Positions 5,839 through 12,579 of a stretch of 12,579 bases of DNA are shown in pieces; positions within the stretch are counted from its first letter, which is position 1, and each line of letters opens with the position of its first letter. Both the position numbers and the translations under genes were made by a program. The stretch is from Pseudaeromonas sp041911695. GTDB lineage: Bacteria; Pseudomonadota; Gammaproteobacteria; Enterobacterales; Aeromonadaceae. A model generated the notes under the pieces. That model saw nothing but the letters and a program-made list of their open reading frames with translations. It was not told where the DNA came from and searched no databases. The stretch is from positions 1 to 12,579 of the forward strand of contig JAYROM010000003.1 of assembly GCA_041911695.1 (NCBI GenBank). The letters are read 5' to 3'.

Positions 5839-7722
5839 TTATTCTTCCAACGTCGACAGATCCCCTTCATCCTGCCCCAAGGCGCGCGCTTTCAGTACCC
5901 GGCGCATAATTTTGCCCGAGCGGGTCTTCGGCAGGCTGGTGACAAAATGCACGCTCTCTGGGGTAGCAATCCGGCCCAGCTCACGCGCCACATGCTCCTT
6001 GAGTTCACTCTCCAGATGCTTGTCACCGACCAGCCCCTCGCGCAACAACACATAGGTATGAATGCCGGTACCCTTGAGTTCGTGCGGCAAGCCAATCGCC
6101 GCTGCCTCAGTGACCGCATTATGGCTAACCAGCGCACTCTCGATCTCAGCCGTCCCCAACCGGTAGCCGGAAACTTTCAGCACCTCGTCCATGCGCCCAA
6201 TGATCCAGTAATAGCCATCGACATCGCGCTTGGCACTGTCACCGGCCTTGTACCAACCCTGCGCCTGATAATCGCCCCAGTACAGCTCGGCATAGCGCTG
6301 TGGGTCGCGGAAGATGGTGCGCGCCATCCCCGGCCACGGGTTCTTGATCACCAGCTTGCCCTCCTCGCCGGCCGGCACCTCCTGGCCTTGATCGTCGACC
6401 ACGCCGACCTCATTGCCAAAGAACGGCTGACAGGCGGAACCTGGTTTGAGCGGCGTGATCGGCAGCGGACAGATCATGAAGCCACCGGTTTCGGTCTGCC
6501 ACCAGGTGTCAATGATCGGGCAGCGGCCCCCGCCGATGACGCTGTGATACCAACGCCAAGCCTCAGGGTTAATCGGCTCACCGACCGAACCGAGCAGGCG
6601 CAGGGTGCTGAGGTCATGCCGGCTCGGCCAGCGGTCGCCGAAGCGCATCAGGCCACGGATCGCGGTCGGCGAGGTATAGAGGATGCTGACCCCATACTTC
6701 TCCACCATCTGCCACCAGCGATTGGGGTACGGGTAATTCGGTGCCCCTTCATACATGATCAGGGTGGCGCCATTGATCAGCGGGCCATACACCATATAGC
6801 TGTGACCAGTGATCCAGCCCGGGTCGGCGGCACACCACCAGCGATCTTCCGGCTTGATATCAAACGCCATGCGATGGGTGGTCGAGGTATAGACCGCATA
6901 GCCGCCGTGGGTATGCACCAACCCCTTCGGCTTGCCCGTGGTCCCCGAGGTATAGAGGATAAACAGGATATCTTCCGACGACATCACCTCGGTGTCACAG
7001 CGCGGACTGGCAATCGGCAACGCCTGCAGATCGTGGTACCAGAAGTCGCGCTCGCTCTCCATCACCACGTCCAGCCCGTTATTGCGCACCGTGATACAGA
7101 CTTCGATACTCGGCGAGCGCTGCATCGCCTCATTGGCAATCGACTTGAGATCGGTCGGTTTGCCACGGCGGAAGCCGCCATCGGCGGTGATCAGCACCCG
7201 GCTGTCGGCATCCTCGATCCGCGCGGCCAGCGCCTCGACCGAGAAGCCGCCATAGACCACCGAGTGCGCGGCGCCGATCTTGGCACAAGCCAGCATGGCA
7301 AATACCAGTTCCGGGATCTGCGGCATATAGATGGTGACAATGTCGCCACGATGCACCCCCATGCTCTTGAGCACATTGGCAAACTGGCACACTTCGCGAT
7401 TGAGGGCATGGTAGGAGAACGAACGCACCTGCCCCTTCTCGCTCTCCCAGATAATCGCCAGCTTGTTACGGGTAGCGCCACGCAGATGGCGGTCGATGGC
7501 GTTATGCACGATGTTGATCTCGCCACCGACGAACCATTGATAAAACGGCGGCTGGCGTGCATCCAACACGGTATGCCACGGGGTATACCACTCCAGCTGA
7601 GCGGCCTGTTCGGCCCAGAAGGCCTCACGCTGTTCGACCGAATAGCGATACAGCGCCTCATACTCCTGCACCGTGGCCTGCGCGACCACCTCTGCACCAG
7701 GGAAATAAAGGGAATCTGTCAT
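5839..7722 (-). CDS. acs: Acetate--CoA ligase (AMP-forming acetyl-CoA synthetase)
   Basis: Activates acetate to acetyl-CoA through acetyl-AMP, allowing acetate scavenging; cytoplasmic. The 627 residues are slightly fewer than the about 650 of E. coli Acs. Motifs: P-loop YTSGTTGKPKG (257-267), DPGWITGHSY (300-309), GEPINPEAW (381-389), DTWWQTETGG (405-414), hinge/A8 region GRMDEVLKVSGYRLGTAEIE (509-528) and C-terminal PKTRSGKIMRR with Lys604, the position acetylated to inactivate Acs in Salmonella. Trp408 matches the Trp that limits the acyl pocket to acetate; Ile303 lies where Salmonella Acs has Val, so some propionate use is possible. The start at 7722 follows GGAGG with 7-nt spacing. It lies 159 bp downstream of a NhaR-like regulator on the same strand. 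Acs is more likely than PrpE because of the Acs-type pocket and linker motifs. Confidence 0.88.
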   Translation of the reverse strand: MTDSLYFPGAEVVAQATVQEYEALYRYSVEQREAFWAEQAAQLEWYTPWHTVLDARQPPFYQWFVGGEINIVHNAIDRHLRGATRNKLAIIWESEKGQVRSFSYHALNREVCQFANVLKSMGVHRGDIVTIYMPQIPELVFAMLACAKIGAAHSVVYGGFSVEALAARIEDADSRVLITADGGFRRGKPTDLKSIANEAMQRSPSIEVCITVRNNGLDVVMESERDFWYHDLQALPIASPRCDTEVMSSEDILFILYTSGTTGKPKGLVHTHGGYAVYTSTTHRMAFDIKPEDRWWCAADPGWITGHSYMVYGPLINGATLIMYEGAPNYPYPNRWWQMVEKYGVSILYTSPTAIRGLMRFGDRWPSRHDLSTLRLLGSVGEPINPEAWRWYHSVIGGGRCPIIDTWWQTETGGFMICPLPITPLKPGSACQPFFGNEVGVVDDQGQEVPAGEEGKLVIKNPWPGMARTIFRDPQRYAELYWGDYQAQGWYKAGDSAKRDVDGYYWIIGRMDEVLKVSGYRLGTAEIESALVSHNAVTEAAAIGLPHELKGTGIHTYVLLREGLVGDKHLESELKEHVARELGRIATPESVHFVTSLPKTRSGKIMRRVLKARALGQDEGDLSTLEE

Positions 7723-7741
7723 CTTGCCGCCTCCGTTACCG

Positions 7742-7760
7742 GCTGCGGCCTGTCCGCAGC
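7742..7760 (-). other. Hairpin in the acetate--CoA ligase leader
   Basis: Perfect 7-bp stem GCTGCGG / CCGCAGC with a 5-nt loop, ending 7 nt before the GGAGG ribosome-binding site. There is no U-tract. It is similar in placement to the hairpin before aguA; function unknown. Confidence 0.4.
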
Positions 7761-7787
7761 GCGACTTGCCCTCAAGCTTAGACAGGG

Positions 7788-7815
7788 GTTATCAGATCGG
7801 CGAGAAAATAGGCAA
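7788..7815 (-). promoter_or_regulatory. Weak candidate promoter for the acetate--CoA ligase gene
   Basis: Minus-strand TTGCCT (7810-7815) and GATAAC (7788-7793) with 16-nt spacing, 4 of 6 matches each. No convincing CRP site was seen nearby. Read-through from the upstream LysR gene is also possible, as only a short GC hairpin without U-tract (7837-7852) lies between them. Confidence 0.3.
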
Positions 7816-7881
7816 CCCCGATGCAACTTATGTGCACCGGCCCGGGCGCCGGATAACAGAGAACAAATAACGGATGATGTG

Positions 7882-8784
7882 CTAGCTGGCGGCCGTCTCC
7901 GGGCGTAACGGTTTGAGCAGGTACTCGGCCGCCGGATGCGGGTTGCGTTGACCGGGCAGGATCAGGAACACTTCGCTGTGCAGATCGTCGCACTCACCGA
8001 GCAATTGCAGGGTCTGATGGCGCGCCAGCATGCTGGCCAGATAGGCCGGCGCCGGCATCACGCCATCCCCCGCCTCGGCCATCACCTGCATCAGGCCGCT
8101 ATCACGCACTTCGGCACGGATCCATGGCGTGATGCCTTGATCGTGTAGCCAGCCCAGCAACTGGGCATGTAACGGATGGTCTGGGTCCGGCAGCAGCAAT
8201 GGCAGTGCCCCGAGCGATTCAGGAAACGGCAGATCGCTCTTCGCCGCCAACTCTGGGGTGACATAAAACGCCACCGGCGAGCGCAACAGCGGATAGCTGC
8301 GGGCCTGCACATCCAAGCCGGCGCTATAGGCCACTTCGGAGAGCACCGCATCCAGCTCATGGACGCCGAGCTGGCCGAGCAGGCGCATCACCGGCCCCTC
8401 CTGACAACTCAGGCGCAACATCGGTTGCACCGTAAACAGCGGCGATAACCACTGCTGCACCAGTCGCTTGGGCAACGCATCGGTGATCCCTAGCCGCAAT
8501 GCCGGCCAGCTGCCCTGCCGTTTGCCATCAAACAGCGACGCCAGCTCCTCACCGATGGCGAACATCCGGCTGGCATAGGCAAACACCTGGTGCCCCTCCA
8601 CCGTCAGCACCAAGCGCCGCCCCTGGCGTTCAAATAACTGATGGTGCAGGCGCTCTTCCAGCAAACGAATTTGATCGCTCATGGTCTGTGGCGCCAGATG
8701 CAGGCGTTGGGCAGCCGCGCGCAGGCTGCCCAATCGAGCGGTGACCCAGAAATAGTAGAGGTGGTGGTAGTTGAGGCCGCGCAT
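7882..8784 (-). CDS. LysR-type transcriptional regulator, NhaR-like
   Basis: A 300-residue cytoplasmic DNA-binding regulator. The N-terminus LNYHHLYYFWVTARLGSLRAAA, followed by PQTMSDQIRLLEERL, closely follows the helix-turn-helix of E. coli NhaR (NYNHLYYFW, PQTITGQIRALEERL). The rest is a LysR effector-binding domain. In E. coli, NhaR responds to Na+ and controls nhaA, osmC and the pga biofilm operon. No nhaA is in this window, so the target may differ. The frame is open upstream to 8880, but the start at 8784 gives the normal LysR beginning and follows a GGGGGG run of modest Shine-Dalgarno quality. It is divergent from the fimbrial operon (241 bp) and upstream of the acetate--CoA ligase on the same strand; regulation of either is an inference. 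Confidence 0.88.
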   Translation of the reverse strand: MRGLNYHHLYYFWVTARLGSLRAAAQRLHLAPQTMSDQIRLLEERLHHQLFERQGRRLVLTVEGHQVFAYASRMFAIGEELASLFDGKRQGSWPALRLGITDALPKRLVQQWLSPLFTVQPMLRLSCQEGPVMRLLGQLGVHELDAVLSEVAYSAGLDVQARSYPLLRSPVAFYVTPELAAKSDLPFPESLGALPLLLPDPDHPLHAQLLGWLHDQGITPWIRAEVRDSGLMQVMAEAGDGVMPAPAYLASMLARHQTLQLLGECDDLHSEVFLILPGQRNPHPAAEYLLKPLRPETAAS

Positions 8785-8892
8785 GGTCGCCCCCCAGCAG
8801 ATAATCCACGGATACGATACACCCTGCTGCCGATCACGTCCGCAGAATGTTGTCATCCTGTTATGCGCAGATTCGGGCAAAGGTCATGGTAA

Positions 8893-8916
8893 TCATGATG
8901 TCATCCGGCATGATGA
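8893..8916. promoter_or_regulatory. Imperfect inverted repeat in the regulator-fimbria gap
   Basis: A 24-bp imperfect dyad with arms TCATGATGTC and GGCATGATGA; outer TCAT/ATGA, inner AT/AT and further single pairs match. It lies midway between the divergent starts at 8784 and 9026, in AT-richer DNA. A regulator site is possible. No convincing fimbrial promoter boxes were found in this gap, and no inverted-repeat pair of the fimS switch type. Confidence 0.3.
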
Positions 8917-9025
8917 GCAAGATTCGTTTGATTCCTTGTTTTTCATTTTAACAGCCCTGCCTTTCGGCCAGCGATCGCAGCCAATGCGGTGCCGAGACCG
9001 GCAGACAACCCCGAGGAGACCCGAG

Positions 9026-9568
9026 ATGACCCGTACGCTCCGGCGTTCCGCCCTGTTGTCCCTGTTACTTGCCGCTGCCTTGCCTGCACAGGCTTATGAT
9101 GGCGAAATTGCTTTTACCGGTAATATCACGACCACCACTTGTTATGTGAGCACTGCAGACCAACATAAAACAGTGGCCCTGCCTTCGGTGAGCACCGATG
9201 CATTCGGACTAGGGAATCATTGGGCAGGCAGAACGCCTTTTAGTATTCGCCTTAATGGTTGCAATAACGAAGAGATTGGTCTCTATTTCGAACCGGTGGC
9301 CGGGGCTGTACATGCTGATGGGACACTGAAAAACAGCGATGCCAGTAATGGTGGCAGTAACATCGCCTTACGTCTGCTAAATGCTGATGGCGACACGATT
9401 AACCTGAATGGTACCTCGCTTGCGGAACAAAATGGCAGCAAACTGGTTCCTATCGGAGAGGATAGCGCCGGCGATTTACACTACTTCGTTGAATACTATT
9501 CAAGTGCAGGTAACGCCACCGCAGGGGCCGTAGCCGCCAGTACCTATTTCACCATTGTCTATCCCTGA
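9026..9568 (+). CDS. Type 1 (FimA-like) major fimbrial subunit
   Basis: A 180-residue pilin exported by Sec and assembled on the cell surface by donor-strand exchange. The signal peptide (1-23, ending PAQA) is followed by YDGEIAFTGNITTTTCYV. Cys39 and Cys79 make the conserved disulfide. LPSVSTDAFG, GRTPFSIRLNGC and the C-terminal beta strand ending STYFTIVYP with a penultimate Tyr are classic type 1 pilin signatures. GAGGAG (9013-9018) lies 7 nt before the ATG at 9026, which decides the start although the frame is open further upstream. Base composition is low for this window: hand counts give 27/60 GC at 9121-9180 and 26/60 at 9241-9300, against 35/60 at 9901-9960 in the chaperone gene. Its TGA overlaps the chaperone ATG by one base. 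The mature N-terminus before the first Cys is short. Confidence 0.93.
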   Translation: MTRTLRRSALLSLLLAAALPAQAYDGEIAFTGNITTTTCYVSTADQHKTVALPSVSTDAFGLGNHWAGRTPFSIRLNGCNNEEIGLYFEPVAGAVHADGTLKNSDASNGGSNIALRLLNADGDTINLNGTSLAEQNGSKLVPIGEDSAGDLHYFVEYYSSAGNATAGAVAASTYFTIVYP

Positions 9569-10284
9569 TGAGGGTCCGTTCCGCTCGCCGCGCGCTGACC
9601 GCACTGCTGACCCTGTGCCTGCTCCTGCCGGCACAGGCCAGCGTAGTGATCCAGACCACGCGGGTGATCTATCCAGCACAGGCCCGCGAGGTCGCGGTGG
9701 CGCTGGTCAACAAGGCCGACCATCCGGCACTGGTGCAAGCCTGGGTGGATGACGGCACAGTTGACGCGCGGCCGGAAAACAGCCGGGCGCCATTCGTGCT
9801 GTTGCCGCCGGTGTTTCGGCTGGCCCCCCAGCAGGGCCAGTCGCTGCGCATCAGTCAACAGGGGCTGAGCGCATTGCCCTCGGATCGCGAGAGCCTGTTC
9901 TGGCTAAATGTGCTGGATATTCCGCCCAAGCCGGCGGCCGGTACACAGAACTACCTGCAGATGGCGATCCGCTCGCGCATCAAGCTGTTCTACCGTCCGG
10001 CCTCACTGCCAGGTAATGCGCAGCAGGCGGCGGGTCAATTGCAGGCCCGCCAGCAGGGCCACACCCTGACGCTGCACAATCCGTCGCCCTATCACATCAC
10101 GCTGAGCCAGTTGGAAGGCGAGAACGCACGGCAACAGCGCACCCCGTTGGCAGTCGAGATGCTGGCCCCGTTTGCCAGCCTGCAACACACCCTGCCGGAC
10201 AGCCAGCCGTTGCGTCAGGTGCATTACCGCACGATTGATGACTACGGTGCCCAGGTGGTCCACCAACGGCCAGTAGGTCACTGA
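9568..10284 (+). CDS. Periplasmic fimbrial chaperone (PapD/FimC family)
   Basis: A 238-residue periplasmic chaperone with two Ig-like domains that folds pilin subunits by donating its G1 strand and hands them to the usher. The signal peptide is 1-24 (ending PAQA). Then TTRVIYPA places Arg32 at mature position 8, exactly the position of PapD Arg8. The G1 region follows FWLNVLDIPPKP (111-122), and Lys139 in RSRIKLFYRP is the second subunit-anchoring residue (PapD Lys112). Domain 2 covers about 150-235. The start codon overlaps the pilin stop in TGATG, and no independent strong Shine-Dalgarno is visible, so translational coupling to the pilin is likely. The usher begins 1 nt after the stop. No Cys is present in the mature protein. 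Confidence 0.95.
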   Translation: MRVRSARRALTALLTLCLLLPAQASVVIQTTRVIYPAQAREVAVALVNKADHPALVQAWVDDGTVDARPENSRAPFVLLPPVFRLAPQQGQSLRISQQGLSALPSDRESLFWLNVLDIPPKPAAGTQNYLQMAIRSRIKLFYRPASLPGNAQQAAGQLQARQQGHTLTLHNPSPYHITLSQLEGENARQQRTPLAVEMLAPFASLQHTLPDSQPLRQVHYRTIDDYGAQVVHQRPVGH

Positions 10285-10285
10285 T

Positions 10286-12579
10286 ATGGTGATACAACCG
10301 GCATCTGTCCGTGATGTATTGACGCGCAACCGATGGACCCACCTCGGGGGGCTGGTCGGCGGGCTATGGATGATGCCGTTGCTGGCCACCACCGAATTCG
10401 ACAGCGCCTTTATGCAGTTTGGCGGCCTGCTGCCGTTGCATGCGGAAGATACACTGCCGCCGGGGCGCTATGCGCTGGATGTACAGCTCAACGAACGTCA
10501 CCTGGGGCGGCATCAGATCCGCTTTGCCCTCAACGACCAAGGCCGATTGCAGCCCTGTCTGGATGCGGACCTGTTACAGGCGCTACCGCTGCGCGTCGAT
10601 GCCCTGCCCGCCACCGGTCAGACGTTGTTAGCGACACCCCCGACGGCGACCACCTGTGTATCGCTCCAGACCCTGCATCCACAGATCGACTGGCAGTATG
10701 AGAGCGAGAGCCTGACACTGCAGTTACACGTGCCACAGGCGCTGTTACGCAGCGTGCGGATGCGCGCGCTCGCCACCGAGCAGCTGGACCCAGGCATTCC
10801 CGCGCTACGTCTCGATTACCAGACCAATCTGTATCGTTACCAGACAGCGACCACGCAACAGCACCAGGGGTTTGCCAGCCTGCAGGGCGGTGGCAATCTT
10901 GGTCACTGGCGCCTGCGTCAGCGTGCCACCCTGCGCCAAAGCAGCGGCGAGGCGACCCACTGGCAGCCGCAAGAGACCACCCTGCAGCGCTCACTGCCCG
11001 CCTGGCAGGGACAATTGACCCTGGGCGAAACCAGCAGTCGCAGCGACCTGTTCGACAGCATGCGCTATCGTGGCCTGCAACTGCGCACCGACCGACGAAT
11101 GCTCGACCCGTTACAGAGCAGCTTTGCCCCGGTGGTACAGGGCCAGGCCGAGACCCGTGCCCTGGTCAGCGTCCACCAGCTAGGGCGGCTGATCTACCAG
11201 ACCACGGTGGCCCCGGGCCCCTTTTTGATCGAGGATCTGCCAGCATTGGGCAGCAGTAACGATCTGACCGTGACCGTGCAGGAGAGCGATGGCCGTCAGC
11301 AGCAATACACGCTGCCCGCGCAGTCACTGCCACAACTGCTGCGTCCCGGACGCGTCGACTACAACCTGACGTTGGGCCAGCTCGATAGCGACCGGCCTGA
11401 TAGCGATCCGCACCCGTGGTGGCTGGAAGCCGACTGGCAGCAAGGCCTCAACAACCGATTGACCCTGTATGCCGGCAGCCAGCTCAGTCCGGATTATCAG
11501 GCCTGGCTGGTCGGTAGCGCCTGGAATACCCGCTGGGGCGGGCTGGCCGTGGATCTGACCCGCGCCGAGGACGCCCATCACTCCGCCAGCTATGCCCAGC
11601 GTCTGCGCTGGAGCCAGCCCGTGGGCGACCACAACGGCCGCCTCACCCTTACAGCCTGGCAAGCCCTCTCCAACCACTATCGCACGCTGACGCAGACCCT
11701 GCGCCATGACGCATCTCACCCGGCCAATCAAACCGTCCGCCAGCGTGTCAGCCTGCATCTGGGACAGCCACTGCCAGGCTACGGTGGCAGCCTGTACCTG
11801 TCGGCTAACTGGCAGCGAGACGGCCAACCACAGCACACCTGGAGTGGCCAGGCCGGCTATCAACATTACTGGCGCCGGTTAGGCTATGGCCTGTCGGCCG
11901 GACGCACCCGCGATGCCAGTGGCGACCAGCAGTATCAATTGCAGTTATCGCTCAATCTGCTGCTCGGCCCCCGCGCGCAGGGCCAGAGCCTCTCCTGGCT
12001 TAGCAGCCATGACAGTGCGGCTGGCACACGCCATCAAACATTCTGGCGTGCGCCGATGCCCGACTGGCCCCGAGTCAATCTTAGCCTGAATGCGGGCCAG
12101 TCCGGCGAGCAGCGCACCCTGGGTGGCAGCGTGCACTGGCTAGGCCAACCGGTCGAGCTGGATGCCAGTGCCTCGGCGGATAACCAGCAACAACGCCAGC
12201 TATCGTTCGGTGCGGCTGGCACCCTGCTGGCACACCGTACCGGGGTACACTGGAGCCGCCCAGCCGGCGAGACCCTGGCCATCATCACCGCCGAGGGTGC
12301 CCAGGGGGCCAGTCTGTACCATTGGCCAGAGATCCGCCTCGACCGGCAGGGCCAGGCCGTAGTCCCGCATCTGGCACCCTTTCGCGACAACCCGCTGGCC
12401 CTGCAGGCCGAAGGCATGGCAGATGATGTCGAGCTGCTGCATGCCCAGCGCAGCGCCTTGCCAGACGCCGGCGCCATTCTGCATCTGTCCTTCCCGACCC
12501 GGCGTGGCCGCCCACTGCTATTACCCGCAGCCATGGTTGATGGCTCGCCCCTGCCCATGGGGGCGAGTATTCAGGATGC
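10286..12579 (+). CDS. Outer-membrane fimbrial usher (FimD/PapC family), 3' end outside window
   Basis: The frame is open from ATG 10286 to the right edge, 764 codons; ushers usually have about 800-880, so roughly the last C-terminal domain is missing. The protein forms a 24-stranded barrel that receives chaperone-subunit complexes and secretes the fibre. A signal peptide with a long n-region (about 1-34) precedes TTEFDSAFMQF, matching the usher start. The N-terminal domain has the Cys91-Cys124 pair (LQPCLDADLL, TTCVSL). FDSMRYRGLQL (256-266) and the following FAPVVQGQAE, IYQTTVAPGPFLIEDL and SNDLTVTVQESDG are strong usher signatures covering the plug region. Late motifs include PHLAPFRDNPL, DDVEL (713-717) and DGSPLPMGA. 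It starts 1 nt after the chaperone stop (TGA-T-ATG). No stop or frameshift was found. Tip adhesin and minor subunits would be beyond the window. Confidence 0.93.
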   Translation, partial: MVIQPASVRDVLTRNRWTHLGGLVGGLWMMPLLATTEFDSAFMQFGGLLPLHAEDTLPPGRYALDVQLNERHLGRHQIRFALNDQGRLQPCLDADLLQALPLRVDALPATGQTLLATPPTATTCVSLQTLHPQIDWQYESESLTLQLHVPQALLRSVRMRALATEQLDPGIPALRLDYQTNLYRYQTATTQQHQGFASLQGGGNLGHWRLRQRATLRQSSGEATHWQPQETTLQRSLPAWQGQLTLGETSSRSDLFDSMRYRGLQLRTDRRMLDPLQSSFAPVVQGQAETRALVSVHQLGRLIYQTTVAPGPFLIEDLPALGSSNDLTVTVQESDGRQQQYTLPAQSLPQLLRPGRVDYNLTLGQLDSDRPDSDPHPWWLEADWQQGLNNRLTLYAGSQLSPDYQAWLVGSAWNTRWGGLAVDLTRAEDAHHSASYAQRLRWSQPVGDHNGRLTLTAWQALSNHYRTLTQTLRHDASHPANQTVRQRVSLHLGQPLPGYGGSLYLSANWQRDGQPQHTWSGQAGYQHYWRRLGYGLSAGRTRDASGDQQYQLQLSLNLLLGPRAQGQSLSWLSSHDSAAGTRHQTFWRAPMPDWPRVNLSLNAGQSGEQRTLGGSVHWLGQPVELDASASADNQQQRQLSFGAAGTLLAHRTGVHWSRPAGETLAIITAEGAQGASLYHWPEIRLDRQGQAVVPHLAPFRDNPLALQAEGMADDVELLHAQRSALPDAGAILHLSFPTRRGRPLLLPAAMVDGSPLPMGASIQD

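Noticed and set aside
7837..7852. CCGGC-CCGGGC-GCCGG hairpin after the NhaR-like gene, considered as a terminator
   Set aside because: The stem is only 5 bp and no U-tract follows on the minus strand, so it is not called as a terminator.
5947..7908. Long plus-strand open frame of 653 codons opposite the acetate--CoA ligase gene
   Set aside because: It is antisense to a clear enzyme gene; its translation is Arg/His/Asp-rich without domain signatures. Long antisense frames are expected in GC-rich genes with strong third-position bias.
8785..9025. Possible fimS-type invertible promoter switch before the pilin gene
   Set aside because: No pair of matching inverted repeats flanking a promoter-sized segment was found, and no recombinase gene is next to it in the window.

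Overview
The window looks like chromosomal DNA of a gammaproteobacterium, most likely Aeromonas or a close relative in the Aeromonadaceae. The grounds are a GC-rich coding style, an OmpA whose mature N-terminus is nearly that of the enterobacterial protein, and ordinary housekeeping genes beside a chaperone-usher fimbrial operon. The genus is an inference from recognised protein families; no 16S or other marker gene is present.

Layout, left to right. (1) 1-1965, minus strand: agmatine deiminase (aguA), then an amidase-signature enzyme cut by the left edge, probably one operon. (2) 2184-3098, plus strand: a LysR-type regulator divergent from aguA. The shared 218-bp gap holds a candidate aguA promoter with three copies of an AATAAATA-like element just upstream of its -35 box, which is where a LysR activator would bind. 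(3) 3112-4332, minus: a DEAD-box RNA helicase, convergent with the regulator. (4) 4480-5526, minus: ompA, with a strong intrinsic terminator (4432-4457) and a leader of about 130 nt. (5) 5839-7722, minus: an AMP-forming acetate--CoA ligase, then 7882-8784, minus: a NhaR-like LysR regulator. (6) 9026 to the right edge, plus: pilin, periplasmic chaperone and outer-membrane usher of a chaperone-usher fimbria. The three reading frames are almost contiguous and the usher runs off the window.

How they may work together. AguA turns agmatine into N-carbamoylputrescine. The usual next enzyme, the nitrilase-family AguB, is not in the window. An amidase-signature hydrolase sits in its place and could act on the ureido group, but this is only a hypothesis. 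The NhaR-like regulator is divergent from the fimbrial operon and may control it. The helicase, ompA and acetate--CoA ligase look like independent units.

No CRISPR array, insertion sequence, tRNA, rRNA or obvious prophage was seen. Nothing here is clearly a new system. The most interesting points are the aguA-amidase pairing with its compact candidate operator, a His in helicase motif V, an 18-bp perfect palindrome upstream of ompA, and the overlapping pilin-chaperone junction.
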